DNA of 64,000 nt from Lates calcarifer (GCF_001640805.2 NC_066838.1:12919632-12983631), one strand, 5' to 3'. Shown: positions 38,801-52,500, counted from the stretch's first letter. Translations and numbers: made by a program. The notes: generated from the letters alone by a model not told the origin.

Positions 38801-39440
38801 GCTCTTTTTTGGATTTTTTTTTTTTTTTTTTTTTTAAATAGGGAGAGATTTTTAGTGGGTAACTACATATTTACCTACAAAAAAAGAAAAGAAAATGTAA
38901 AAATAAGTAAACAAAACTACAAATACTTATGAAAGCTACTGTATCTAAATTGCTTTAATGTAATAGAACATGGCACAGAAAAAAAAAAAAGTTTATGCAT
39001 TCAGCCACAATATTGAAACTGGTGACTGTTTTTAATGTCATACATGAGGCCACCACGTGCTAATGTAGCCAAGGGTTATGAGGGCACCTGTACTTAGGGG
39101 GATTATAAAATAACACTGAAGCTTACACTAGTGAGAGTAATGTTTTAACTTGTCCCACAACAAAATCAACGTGAACGCTCATGAAGCCCTATTGATTAAT
39201 ATTTTTGATTTTGTACTACAATTTAGGTTGTAAGTGCAAAATATCATTTTATGTTTATAAAACCAAAAAAATGAATCTTTCAGGCCCTGATATGGGAGTC
39301 AATACTACTACTTTTTGGTAGTAACGTACTTTAACTCAGGTAGAATGAATACAGGACTTTCACTTATACAATATATTCACACTGTGGTAAAGCTTCCTGT
39401 TCTCAAGTAAAACATCTGTAAACTTCATTTTTTTGTTTTT
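38801..39440. other. arhgap4-ssr4 intergenic, no gene seen
   Basis: AT-rich sequence with poly-T at 38815-38836 and a poly-A run near 38980. No gene is recognised. Confidence 0.5.
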
Positions 39441-39661
39441 AAATAGTCTGTGGTTTTGACTCTGATGACGTGTCGACTGAGTGCTTTCCCAGAATGCCTC
39501 GCTGCGCAACAGTCCACGTCATTCTAACGCAGGCGCAGTGGGAGCAGCAGCGTTGAGCTGAGGTGGACTTTCTCGGTCGGTTTGAAAGAAGCGGTGCGGT
39601 CCGGCAGTAGGAGCTCAGCAACAGCGACGACGAAACTTCTCCGACAACCTCAGACACCACG
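39441..39661 (+). promoter_or_regulatory. ssr4: ssr4 promoter with two UPR-element-like sites
   Basis: The sequence just left of the ssr4 ATG becomes GC-rich. It holds TGACGTGT at 39466-39473 and, on the other strand, TGACGTGG at 39514-39521 (written CCACGTCA). These match the core bound by XBP1/ATF6 at unfolded-protein-response elements. An NRF1-like GCAGGCGCAGTG lies near 39530. No TATA box is seen. The transcription start is probably between 39530 and 39600. Confidence 0.45.
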
Positions 39662-42513
39662 ATGATCCGGATAGCTACCTTCCTCGCTCTGCTGGTGGTC
39701 GCCTGCTCGGGTATGTCAGCGGTGGAAAAATATCTTAAATATCTATAAAGCCAGTAATGCTAACCAGCCTTAGCTAGTGGCTAGTTCATTGAACCACTTC
39801 AACGTGTCTTCTAAATTGGGTGGAATGATAACACATATCGGTCAGACATGTGTTTTATCGGTGTCAAGTGTGGTTAGCTAACCTCACCCCTGTTCTCTGT
39901 GGTGACAGGCGAGAGCTGCACGGACCCAGTGATCACTCCGTCGGCCTACACCACCTCCGACGCCGTCATCTCGTCCGAGTCTGTCTTCATCGTTGAACTC
40001 AGTCTTGCCTGTGCCAACGGAGCACAGGTAAATGTTCGCCTCCAGACCCTCAGAGGAGACGCTATAATTGATGTTATCGATTTATTGGTGATCAATTCTG
40101 TTTTCTCCAGAGTGTGACTCTGTATGCTGATGTCAATGGAAGACAATTCCCGGTGACCAGAGGGCAGGATGTTGGCAAGTACCAGGTATGTATGTGTCCT
40201 CAGGTTCATGTAGTGACACTCGGCTGCAGGAGCTGATAACACCTGCTGACACAAGCAGTAAGAGTGCGTTTTTAAACTGCCTGAGTGAGATTCAATATTT
40301 TATCCACAAGTGGAATTTGGTTTGGTGAGCTCACACAAAAACACAGACAAGAGCTACACTGGCATATAAAATGAGACAGTTGGGGGTGTCTCATTAGAGG
40401 TTAGATGTTCAACGGTTTCCTAGAGTTGAATGAGAGCAAATCTGACATTGCTTTGTTTGTTTGTCAGTCCACAATAACCTTGATAGTCTGTGTGTATGTG
40501 TTCACCCTGTTGCTGGAAACCCGTGTTAGACCTCAGCTGGGTTGGTCAGGTCAAGGATACAGTACAGTTCTGCTTTGTTCACTCAAGAAATATAATCTAA
40601 AGTAAGGCACTTTTATCCTCTTCTGGCCAGTAAGTCATACCTTCATCATATCACAACTGGATTCTTGCAATCCCCTATGTTAAGGCCTTCCACAGTCGTC
40701 TTAACTCACTTGCAGATCGGTCCAAAATGCAGCTGCAAGGATGTTGACTGGTGCTAAAAAGTGCAAGCACAACACTGCAGTCCTAGCCTCTCTTTATTGG
40801 TTCCCTGTTCACTTTAGAATTCAACTTAAGACCTTTATTCAGTCATTTTACTCACTGGCAGTCAGCTCCAAGATCTTTTTAATATGACAGAAAAAATATC
40901 TTCTATATCCCAAGGTCACAACTAAAACTAAAAGGTGACTGTGCCTTTGCAGTTGCTTCTCCACGATTGTGGAACCAGCTGCTGTCAGACATCAGATGTG
41001 CTGTCTCCATCTCAAGAGGCTGTTTGGGACAGATATAAACCGTTATATAGCAGTTCATACAAACCGGTTCATTTCAAACATTCCCTGTCCATAATCCATT
41101 CCGCAGAACCCCTTATATCGATAGCTCATACTGTCAGAGAGGAGTGAAAGCTTTGATTTTAGACACTAATACAACTCCCCACCATTGATCAACATGTGAC
41201 TTCTTTCCTCAGGTGTCCTGGAGTCTTCCTCACAAACAGGCCAGCTCTGGAACATATCAGGTCAAATTCTTTGATGAGGAGTCTTACAGTGCCCTGCGCA
41301 AGGTTAGTGTTTCATGTATAGTTGATATGCTCATCCGTTTACTGCCAGTGAGCTCTACTTGCTTTGCAAGTCATTTTGAATTATATGAGTGTATTTCCTT
41401 TGTTCCAGGCCCAGAGAAACAATGAAGATGTAAATGCCATTCAGCCTCTCTTCTCCGTCAACATTGATCACAGGGTGAGTCTCTTATAGACCCTTCGGTT
41501 GAACACGTAAATACGGTGATAATAATGGTACTATTAGCCTGACTTAACACTCCTGATTTGATGCGTCTGCAATCAGTATTTTTGTATTAACAATGATTCA
41601 CATGCCTACCTCTGTGTGAAAGGTGTTACTTGAAATGAGGAACCCAGAGAATTATCATGCAGTTCCCCTCAGCTTTACAGAGCTTTGCAGCATTTTTCTG
41701 CTCATTGTTTGGATTTTCCAGCCCGCAACTTCTCTGTTTTACTTAAGTCTTACGACTCTCATCAGCAGGCAGCTGTTTGAACATGGTGGAGCCTTTAGCT
41801 GCTAAAGAGTATTTCCCTCAGGAGTTAGTGGAGATTAAAACAGAGCCCAAAGAGGTTGAATATTGGGCTAATATTCCAGGTGGCCAGAAACATGACTCCA
41901 AGTGAATACTAATGTTGCTCCACATCCTCTGTATGTGTAGATAGCCACATAGCCCTGGAGTTATCAAGGGCTTTATAGCAGCAGCCATGAGGACTTCACT
42001 GGGATTGTTTCTGATTCACAGCGGGAGTCCCTTCAATAATAATTTAAAAAATAAATAATTATAGAGCCAACAGTCACTGACTGAAATAGAGCATTGTATA
42101 TTTAGTTCAGTTCTGTGGTTATGAGCCTCTGACATCCTGCCTGGGAAAATGCCTTTGTATTACTACATATTAAAGAAAAACAGATAAATGAATGGTACAC
42201 TCATTTAAGAATAACATCATACTTTAAAAATGACTCTGATCATTCGTTGTGTACTTTGTGGTGTGAGGTCTAATCTGGGTAATCACCCATGTTGTTCTCA
42301 GTGTCAGAGTAAACCTAAAACCAGATGAAACTGGAATGAATAATCCATCCGTTTACTTCTCTTCCTAAGTAAACCTGTACTGATCTTTTATTAAACCCCT
42401 CACTACAGGGTGCGTGGAGTGGCCCATGGGTATCTACTGAGGTGGTGGCTGCCCTCATTGGTATCCTGGTCTATTACATGGCTTTCAGTGCCAAGAGTAC
42501 CATCCAAGCATAA
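39662..42513 (+). CDS. ssr4: translocon-associated protein subunit delta (signal sequence receptor 4)
   Basis: TRAP-delta is a single-pass ER membrane subunit of the TRAP complex, which sits beside the Sec61 translocon and helps insertion and folding of secretory proteins. Exons: 39662-39710, 39909-40027, 40111-40194, 41213-41302, 41409-41474, 42409-42513. They join in frame to 170 residues (human 173). Residues 1-16 form a cleavable signal peptide ([16 protein letters not shown]). The lumenal domain contains [43 protein letters not shown] and [14 protein letters not shown]-terminal membrane segment follows [14 protein letters not shown], and the protein ends [10 protein letters not shown] as in other vertebrates. 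Intron 3 carries a LINE fragment. Poly(A) signal AATAAA at 42799-42804. Annotation is secure. Confidence 0.96.
40620..41065 (+). mobile_element. decayed 3' fragment of a LINE (L2/CR1-like) in ssr4 intron 3
   Basis: A plus-strand frame reads [16 protein letters not shown], then [19 protein letters not shown], then after stops [21 protein letters not shown]. These are the C-terminal hallmarks of L2/CR1-superfamily reverse transcriptases of fish, as I recall them (QNAAARLLTG, ASLHWLPV, FAVAAPRLWN). An upstream remnant, QLDSCNP, matches the LDYCN motif. Stops and frame breaks show it is dead. It lies in the same orientation as ssr4. The exact clade is uncertain. Confidence 0.75.
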
Positions 42514-42820
42514 ACGGAGCCACTTTTTTCAACCACTGGATCGTTAAAGACTGAACTCTGGTGAAGCTCAATCAACGATCCATCATCCAGTGTTGTGGCA
42601 AGCCAACAGGATTTTGTCACTTGACCTGCTTTGTGATGAGGAGCAGGAGTTGCAGTCTTTGTATTGTTTTTATTCAGACTGTGTCTGTATGCCATCTGTG
42701 TTTTCACTTTACAGATGACTTTTGTCACAAGTTTGTCCTGTCAATATGGATGGAATTTTGTAATTTTTCTTTTTTCTTTTTTTGGATAAAACCATACAAA
42801 TAAACCTGGACCACATAAAT
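42514..42820 (+). other. ssr4: ssr4 3' UTR
   Basis: The 3' UTR ends near the AATAAA at 42799-42804, after a T-rich stretch. Confidence 0.65.
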
Positions 42821-45800
42821 TAAACAAAACAAATATAGATGTACTGTATTCAGCTGAAAAGTTGTTGCTACATCCAAACCAGATTACTCTTTGTTCCTCT
42901 GTGTGGATGCATTGGCCAGAGTGGGGCAGATGTGTTGAACACCAATCGAGTTAAGCCTTCTTTGCAGAAGAAATGTCAATAATGTGACTGCACTGGCTGG
43001 CCCGACCAGGCCTAGTGTCTCTTCCAGTAAAATGAATAAATGGCTTGTTTTTCCTCCAGTGTTAATGTGTTGGTTCATGCAATAGTCCAGCGGAGGGGCT
43101 GCCTCTTCTATAAATTCCCTTTTCTCCAAGACAGACTGGAAGATTCAGTCTCTTACTCCTTAGCAACTCATGTCAACTATGTACATATTATTTTCCCCCC
43201 TTTTTTTGGTTGCCAGCGGTAAAGTGGTGAAGTCTAAATGATTCAACAGTTCCCTGATCTCATCTAGATCAAACAATAACCACTTCCAACTAAGATTTAG
43301 CTTTCACAAACTAATTGCTTGAGGGATGAGTGATGGTTATACAGATATTCTTTAGAGCCACAGTTTCTGTCCTCCATCCTAATCTGATTTGGATGGAGAG
43401 AAAGATTTATTCCTACTGTACTAAAGGAAAAATGCTACCACTATGATGAATTTGACTCATATGAGAATTATTTTTGTTTTCCCTTTAAAAGGCTTATACC
43501 AAGTACTTGTTTAATAGGATTTATGGCGGTTAACAGAACCACAAAAGAAGCACTCTGTTGTTGCTGTAAACATGTTCAGTGTGGAGGTCGTGGCTGAACT
43601 CTCAGTGGACATGAGAGCTATTTCTGTCATTGCAGAGAAGAGGCGTGACTGTCCCACAGGCATTCCTGGATAGTCAAGGAGAGCTAAATGTTAGAACACA
43701 GCAGCTGATTTCCTGCCTTGTTCACTCTGAATACACGCCAATAGTAGACATGGCGTTAATTCAGTCAACAGGAGGGTTGCTTGTGTTATCTGTCCGACTT
43801 GCTGTACTGCAGTGCCACTGGTTGAACACACTGTGGCAGCTCTGTGCTGCTTTTTAAGTCTGTTACGGCCGAGAGTGAGGCCAGCTATTACCTCATGGAC
43901 AGATTGCATGTGATTTTTACTGGTATCACTATCAGCTGTTCCTAATGAAATGCAATACATTGCATGATGCACTTTGATCCTTTGTTATGTTTCTGTTTTA
44001 CTTCACTCATTTTTGTCACATTTATAGGTATTTAGAGGAATCTCATGCGTATGTGATCTAGTTTGTTAGAGAGATTTAAACTTAGCATGTTTATTTCTGT
44101 AGCTGGCCCCGAATCAGTGTTTGCACACACACTGTACAGCACATAGAGTGCTGCTTTTTAGTCTGTGGCACAACTGCAACTTCTCACTGACTCCCATGGG
44201 AATAATGTAAACTTTGTGTATAAGTAACTTGATCCACTCAGATAAACACTGCCAAGCTTACAGAGTACACAAGAAGTTTCTCATATGTCTGCTTTTTTTT
44301 AGCTTTGTCAGCACAAACACACAGACACTTTCATGGTGTAAGCACATCTTATCTTGTATCTTCTGTTACCTTTGGCAAGAAGAAACTAGACACATTGCAA
44401 TGTTGTTAATTGAGAGAGGACATGAGCTGGAGTGACCTTGTGGAGTCACCTACGAGACTGTAGCAAGTGGAGGATGGCTGGATGGAGAGATATAAACAGA
44501 TTGAAGAGAAGATGGCCACTGAGTTGATGCTGACATGAGACCCTTTTCTTAGTGGTTGAGTTCAGAGTTCATAACTCCAACCCACACATCAGTGCAGATA
44601 ACTGCGGATGTACACTGGAATATTTTGAGATTGTTGTTCTTGCAGAATGAATGCACTCAAAGGAAGTCATCATTTATTCTTTCAATGGTTAATTATTTAT
44701 GTGTGTATTTTAGACACTAATCCACAAGGTCATGCAAACAAACAAATTGGAATCACATGTATTTTTTGTAGAATTACACAATATAGGGTTTTAATCTTGA
44801 TTTACCAATGCAAAGCACCTTGTACTGTAAATTAAACATGTGCTCATCATTATTATTATTAATATTACATAAGACAAAATATTTTTCGGAGAAATAGGAG
44901 TTACTGTAGAGGAATCTGCGTGTTGGTGTGTGTGTGTGTGTGTGAGTGTGTGCTGTGATGCAGAGAAAAGCTGCTTTGACAGAGGTGTGTAAAACACCAA
45001 CTCCGGGGGCAGACACGGATGGGCTTAGTGAGATTCAGCAATGTGGAAACTGGCGTCGCACAAATGATTCTCACATGAAGTCACACTTTCTGTCTCTGCC
45101 ATAAACACTGTTTTTACAACTCGTTCTTCGCACTTTTTGCAAAGCGGAGCAAGGTCAATAAACTGCGGGCTAACGCAATAACCAGAAAACAGACGGTATC
45201 TTTTCATGCTGGCTTCCACTTCCTTCCACTATACTAACAGTTATTGTTCTGGTTGTTTCATGGATGTGCATGTACAGTGAGGCATGTTATATGTATAGCT
45301 GCTTCACCCACAAGGGTTTGACTGTGTTTGGAGTGGATAAACCTTTGCCTCTTCCTGTTCTCTTTGGGCATCCTCTAATCTGCTGAGCCTGTCAATGAAG
45401 ATGCCAGTCCAGGACCAGCCATATATGGCTTTTTTTTCTCTTTCCTTTCTCTCTTTTTTAATGTCTTTTCATCCATCGCATTAGACATCCTAGACAAACC
45501 CCTTCACATTTCACACTAAAAGGTCAACCACTGTGATAGAGCTTTTTTTGTTGTTGTTGTTGTTCATTTTTGTGCACTGAACTCATAGCTGGCCGTGAGC
45601 CATGAAATACAGTAGGTTAAATAGGAGCAGACACATAACAACAAACCGTTTCTTTGTGCATAAATCCTGTGAAAACATGTTGAATGAGCTCCCATAAAAT
45701 AGGTTTTATCAGACACTGTCCACATGCCTGTTTTTACTATGAAGAAAAAAAAAAATTATAGGGTCTTGCTGAGGTGTAAACACAACCACGCTGTAAGTAA

Positions 45801-48800
45801 TGAAAACAAGGTGGGTGAAAGTGATAAAAGCTAACCCTTGATCCTCTGGCTCTTGGGGAAATAACCCCCCTTTAAATCAGTAAATACTTAATCTCTTCTA
45901 AAGTACGAGGCAAGATTTTTATTTTTTTTTGTAGAATCATAAATGCAGCCAGTAAAAATAAAATTGTAGCTATATTTGGAGAAAATCACCCTGAAACAGC
46001 TGCAGTTACACCTTTGTTGTGAAAAAAGGCGATGGGTGCAGATACCTTTTATGTGAGAAAACCTTCATACAGGCAGAGAGGTAAAAAAAAAAAAAAAAAA
46101 AGTGAAAAAAGAATTGTGTGTTTTGAAAAGGCATGATGAATTGTCTGGCTCATTGTTATTTTGCTTCCTCTGATTATAAAGTATGATGCTCCAGTACACT
46201 CTGCGAACATAGAATCTAGAGTTGGTTGTGTAAGTGTAAGCTTAGTAGCAGCCTCGGCAGTCATCGGAGGGGTCTTGAGTTAAGAAATGCAGACACATTG
46301 CTCAATATAGTAAAGCTCCTGGCTCCAGGTCTGATTTATACTGACTTTAGTTGGGGCTGAGGGGCTCCGTCATTCTTCAGAGCCACTGGATGTAGTCCTT
46401 GGCTGATCTTAAATTGATTTCAAGAGGGGAGTTAACCTTTTTTTCCTGCCCTCACGACTGTCACACAGCAGGGTCATTTATTTCCCATATACCCTATCGC
46501 AGCCACAGGCCTGACTGGCAGGAAGCGCTGCCCTCACTCTAATGAAGACGTGACCTTGAGTTTAGACATCAACCTTGCTTTGGTATGGAAACCAAGAACA
46601 TCAGGACATTCAGCATAAACACACCCACACTGACAGACACACACACACCGCAGGATTACAAAAACCAGAGACCTACCCTATAGACCATCTATCATGTGCT
46701 CTGACAGGGGGGGTGATGGTGGTTGGGGTGATAATAACTACAGTCAAGTCTTCTATCCTCAGGAAACGAGACAGAGTCACAGGGGAATTCTCTGCAACGA
46801 TGGGTCTAATTTTAGTGCATATTTAGAGGTGACTGTGCCAGAAAATTCTCCATTTATTGGAATTCATTCATTATTTAGCTGTTGTAATGCTCACTAATAG
46901 CTGCACAGGCAGCGTAATGCCCAGCAAAGTGTGCTTGGCCTCTCCCATAAATCTGAAAGGGTGGATGGATCTGAAGTCTGGCTCTTTCAGCGGAGAAGAA
47001 TCATCCTCTGACCTCTCAACTTCCTGACAGGATGAGGAAAATTCATGAACACCCCCAGGGTTTGGGAGAAGTTCATCTATTTCCTGATACAACAAAATGA
47101 GACACGGGACGTTGTTGCTGTAGCCTTTCATTTGGCGGAGAATCAAAGTGGACGCTTGTGTCTGGGGAACAAATGCACAGTGGCGTGCCGAAAGCCCAAA
47201 CACCCTGGCCACAGAGAGGAAAAGGTGAGGCCTCTCCTTCGACCCAGACGAGCGCTCCTGAGACACCTTGAAAGCATCCCGGTATTGTCCTGCAGACTCA
47301 CGTAACACTGCTCTCTCGTGAAAGAAGGATGTGCTAAAATGGCTCAATATGAGCATTGAACAAACACACCATTATTTTCAGGAGCATCTAATCTGAAATG
47401 GATAGTTTGACCATATACAGTGAATTCTAATCTCATTTTATACACACAGAGGTTATTACATCGACTGTATGTACAGTAGCTTACATAATCATACTTTTAT
47501 AAAAAAATAAAATGTAATAACATCACTATCTTATCTGTCATGCAGTTGAGGGGCATATTACATTACTCTTAATGCAGAAAAATGTGATATAAAAACTGTA
47601 CATGAACATAAGGCAGTAATAGAAACTGAAATATATATATATGTATATTTTCATTTATGCAACAATAAATAAAAAGATAAAGGTACACATGGCTCATGGT
47701 GTGATATAACATGTTCAGTGATCCCTGCTCTGGTGGTAATTCTAAGAATAACATGGCTGTCATCATTCAAAGATTAATCCAGTGAGGGAGGCCCCTCTAA
47801 AAATGTCTACTGACATTACAGGCACTTGGCTTTGACTGGGAGTATTTTCACTGTTGATGCAGAGTTTTTCTTAAACTGACATTCAATCTAAATGATGTGC
47901 AGTAGTTTGTCTTAACACTTGATACATCTTATCCGTTGAAATTTTTGTAATATCTCTACTATTAAGACCTGATAAGATTCTACAGTCCAGCTTTAGAAAA
48001 ATCTTTGGTTTGACATCTTTTTTTCTACCACACGTCGGACCGTTACAATTTTCAGATTTACATTCAACATTCATCTTACACAAAATGTAGTAATATTTAA
48101 TGTGCCTTACATTTTCAATAAATATACTTTACATTGTTCATCACTGTACACGGAATGCTGTTGAATGTTTCGTATTTGTTTGTTCCTTCCTGTGTCTCCT
48201 GTGCAATGTTCTTGTTTCATACTTTCAGGAGAGCATGACAGGAAGGTCATTTTTGTGTACCTCATATGCCGTGTTTGTACGAAATACAATCACATAATTG
48301 TGTCCCAGTTGGTTGTGGAAAACCTGGATTGTCCAGGGCCTAACCCTCAACTTCTGTTTGTTTGTGAGCGTGCGAGTGTTTCTGTCTGCGCTAATCCGCA
48401 GTTCCTCACAGGGCGGCGTCTTGACTCTGCTGCACCTACGTCCTCTCGAGTTAATCCCCATCCATCTTGCTAACAAATTACCATTGTTCTTTGGAACCTG
48501 ACTCCTCCAGAGCAAATATGAATTCAGCCTTGAGCGTCCATCCCTAATCCACTTTCTTTGATATAACAAAGTTTGTTCACATTATTAGATTTCAACTTCA
48601 GCCTTCTCAGGACCGCTCCCGCAGTTTAACATCCATGTCATCCCCTGTCTGTTCTCCGTCCAACAGAGGTCTCGCTCTCTCTTGCCGTCTGCATGTGTTT
48701 CTCTCTCTCTCTCTGTTCCTTAGCCTGCTGCTTTGTTTTCTCTACACCCATAGCTTTGTCTGCTGCTTTGTACATTAGGCGTGCCGTAAGGGCCATTAAT

Positions 48801-48930
48801 GCAGTGATCCACCCCTTGCATTCCTTCTGCTCTGCTCTGTCTGAGCAGGGCAAGAGTTTTTCTCGTATGAATCAGTGCACAGGGCTCTACTCAACAGACA
48901 CAGAGGTGAAAATCTCTTTCAAGGCCATTT
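42821..48930. other. 6.1 kb gene-poor interval between ssr4 and the V2 receptor
   Basis: I recognise no gene on either strand. The interval contains a TG microsatellite at 44926-44944, poly-A at about 46082-46101, and a minus-strand open frame of 161 codons at 46871-47356 with no recognisable domain. In human this neighbourhood includes L1CAM and PDZD4, but no trace of either is visible here. Confidence 0.5.
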
Positions 48931-49264
48931 TTTATTGCAGAAGCTGTCATTGACTGCCACTGTATATTCCACGGTGCACTCATAAAACGGTGTTGACATC
49001 CTCAATGACACCCTTCCTCACTGTTGGGGAGAGGACAGGTGATTACAGATAGAGGTCCTGTTGACAGTACAGCTGTCCTTTGTTGCTGGAAACATCTGGT
49101 GGAGGTCAGCGCTCTCTGTTCTCGGGCTACGACACTGGAGGTGGTGTTGGTGGTGGTAGAGTTGCGTGCCCACATGTGCACCCATGCATGTCTTTTTAAA
49201 ACATGTGTGTGCATGTATGTGTGTGTGTGCACGCGTGTGTGTGTTTCAGTCTCATCAGTCTCTG
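48931..49264 (-). terminator. avpr2: V2 receptor 3' UTR and candidate poly(A) signal
   Basis: On the minus strand an AATAAA (TTTATT at 48931-48936 on the plus strand) lies about 330 bases past the receptor stop. The intervening sequence is non-coding and rich in CA/TG (49200-49250). Confidence 0.4.
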
Positions 49265-49471
49265 TCAGTACAGGCTGTCCTTGGTGGTGGAGGTGTGCGT
49301 AGTGGTGGAGTCGTCGGGCAGGGAGCCCCGGCGGCCTGTTCGCGACCAACAGTGCAGCAGGTTCTGTAGCTCTCTGGACACGCTGCTGGAGAAGGCCGTG
49401 TAGATCCACGGGTTCGTGCACGAGTTCAGACTGGCCAGTAGCATCAGGATAGTGAAGGCCACTCCTGCAGA

Positions 49472-49507
<36 letters not shown>

Positions 49508-52500
49508 ACACTCGCATGAGAAGACAGGTGCCTAAACAGATGCAAAAGCAGGGACAAGTATGCATATAAAAATTTTGACAAGAACAGTTTGTGCGCTTGA
49601 GGGGAAACATTCTTTCAGCTGGGGACAGATGGTCATATTGTACACCACATTGTTCTGTTCTCTCTTATGAAACAAACATAAATATGTACAACTATTCAGT
49701 TTGAATATAAACTATTCAGGATTATTGTTTTTCATTTTATTTCCTTCAGAAATGGCAACAAGACTATAAATATCCTAGAGGAACAAAATCATGCATATTT
49801 CCTTTTTCTGTTTTTCTTTCTTTCTTTTTTTTGTTTTTACAGCTAATAATAAGTCCTTTATGTAAGAACTAAAATATGCTTATTTCACTGCAGCCAACCA
49901 AGGACAATAGATAAGGACAGACTGCTTTTAGAGCGCAAAGATAATAACAATCAATTGTTTGTGGGTGTGTGTTTGTGTGCTGACCTATCTGCTAGTAAGG
50001 ACTCATTCATGTGCATACACAGCTGTATGTGAACGTGGGTACACTTTGTATATGCATGCGCAGGGTGTGTGTGCAAAGTTACGTGCCTCGCTCTGCGTGT
50101 CTGCTTGTGATTTTGACTATGTGTGCAAGCTGCTGGCAAGGATCATTGTTGATGAAATGTCAACATCTGGCGACGTTGCAAAATCAGCAGGGGATATAAA
50201 CAGGTTATTTACTGGCCTTGGGTGTTTGTCTTTAGCTTCAGATCAGAGGACACCCACACGGTCCATACAATCAGCCACAACTTAATGTGCTAGCTTAATC
50301 TCTGATTGCCAGCAAAGACATCAACAGATGCTGAATGTGTTCCAAAATGTACAGACACCAGAGATGTCATCCAGGGGGTTCCTAGTTGTGGGTTAGAACA
50401 AACATAGTTTTTGACCTCGTATTTTACTCAATGTTGCCACATCTGAGCCAGAGCTTGTCAGTGGAATAATGAGTGACACTGTGTTTAGACTCACTAAGGT
50501 GGACAACAGCATTGATCAGAGGTTGTTGGTATAAACCAGACCCAATCGTTTAGCTCTTGTTTTTGGCTGCCTAGAGTGCAAAATAGATAAATAAGGTTTG
50601 CACATTTAGAGCAATTAAATGGATAAACTGGGCTAAGGAGGATCAATCCATCAGAGAAAAACAACTTGCATGATTCACTTGCAGTGGTTATAAAACAGAC
50701 ATCTGTTTTTTGAGGGTGAATTGCATGCTTCAGGAATGTTGCAACAATCGCCCATAAACTCAGGCTGGTAACTTGGATAAGTTGTACCTATAAAGCATGT
50801 TCGTAACTGACCCTGGTCTGGAGGGTTGGGGTCCCACGCCGCCCACAGTTGGACGATGAAGAACGGTGACCAGCAGATGGTGTAGACAAGCACGATGACC
50901 AGAGTCATTCTCACTGTCTTGGACATGGCTTTAGTGATGCTTGGAGGCGGAGTGGATGGAGGGTGCGGGGGAACATAATCAAGGGAGCAGCGGGGCGAGC
51001 CCGCGGGCAGCTCGTAGGACGTGTAGGACTCCTGGCAATCCGAGCCATTCTGTGTTTGCTGCTGCGTCTGCGATGTTGTCGTTGCCACATGCTCACCACA
51101 GCAACTGTTGTACTGGATAGCGGATGGTACATAGTCGTAGCACTCTCCCACTTGGCTGTTGTGTATGTTATTGTGAGGGGTGTTATTCACACCCTTTAGG
51201 AGCTGTCCCCCTCTCCCATCCCTGCCCCCACCTCCAGACGCCCGTCTCCCCCTCTCCCTGGCCCGCTCGTCATCCTTCTTAAACCTGTGGAAGCGGAAGA
51301 GGATTTCATTCTTCTTAAGCTCAGCCATCACCATCCTCTCTGACTTCAGGTAGATGTTATTGTGAATCTCTCTGAAGATTCTTATCTGAAAAACAAGAAC
51401 ATTATCCTGAATTGAAACAGAGTTTAACATAAGTGAAACAAGACATTCCATCATTTAAAGACTTGACGGCCTGAGGATTACATTTTATGACTGGCACGTG
51501 CCAGGTTCAGATGTTTGCCTTTGCATCTTTTTTTGCACTTCTGCTGTAACAGTGACAGGAAATTTGATATGAAAGAGAGTGTGTGTTGGCCCTCAGCATC
51601 AGCCATAAACCAGAGTCAGACATTTTTATGCAACACTATTAAACACCACTATTCCCTCAGTCTGTTACAATCAGAATAGCTGCCATAAAATTTTATTGCA
51701 GCAAAATAACTCTTAATGCTCTCATGAGCAACTAAAACAATAATTTGAAATCAAGTAATAACAGGAGAGTTATACTTGTAGCTATTTTTACTTTATTTTT
51801 TCACCAAATTTAAGGATTGTTGCTGCCAACCATTGCTCTTCTGCCACCTTTTACTTTGAAAAACAGCTTTATGAGGGCACAATTTGATTAGACACCACAA
51901 TGTAATCCACAGTTCCATCCAGTATATACAAGTTAAGTACATGCTATTCAATCAGCTGAGTCAATTGAAACTTTCAAAATTCTTTCCTTCTGCAGATTCT
52001 ACGTCATACTTCTGAAAAAGTGTCTAAAAAGCCTCTTGATTTGAAATCCGATAGTGAAAAAAGGTCAAGGATTCTATGTTTGGCAAAGATCTGGTACATT
52101 CCACTTCCTGGCAGGAGGTTCTCAGAGCGGGCAGATTTTCTGAGCACCCGTCTCAGCAGTGGTCCTCCAAGTGCTGTGTTAATTAGGGGAAATAGCTGGA
52201 CCCTGGAAATATCTTTCCCTAAATAGAGCAGTGGCGCTGATGGGAGGCAGCCCAGAATGCCTATCCGCCATGGGATGCTACATAACACCAACCACAGTCC
52301 CCCACGGGTTATTGAACAATGCCTGCCAAACGCACCCTCCACAAAAACAAAACAGCATTTCATTCATGCCACATGCTTCATTATTGGATAATGTTGCCTA
52401 CAGTATGTAATCCTAGTCAATGGTCTTTGTGTATGGTGTAGGAATTGAGAGTCTAGCCAGAAGAACCAGTATTACCTGACAGATGGTAATGATGAGGGCA

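Noticed and set aside
48997..49610. 202-codon minus-strand open frame around the last V2 receptor exon
   Set aside because: It is a shifted frame of the real exon 49265-49464, extended through a CA repeat.
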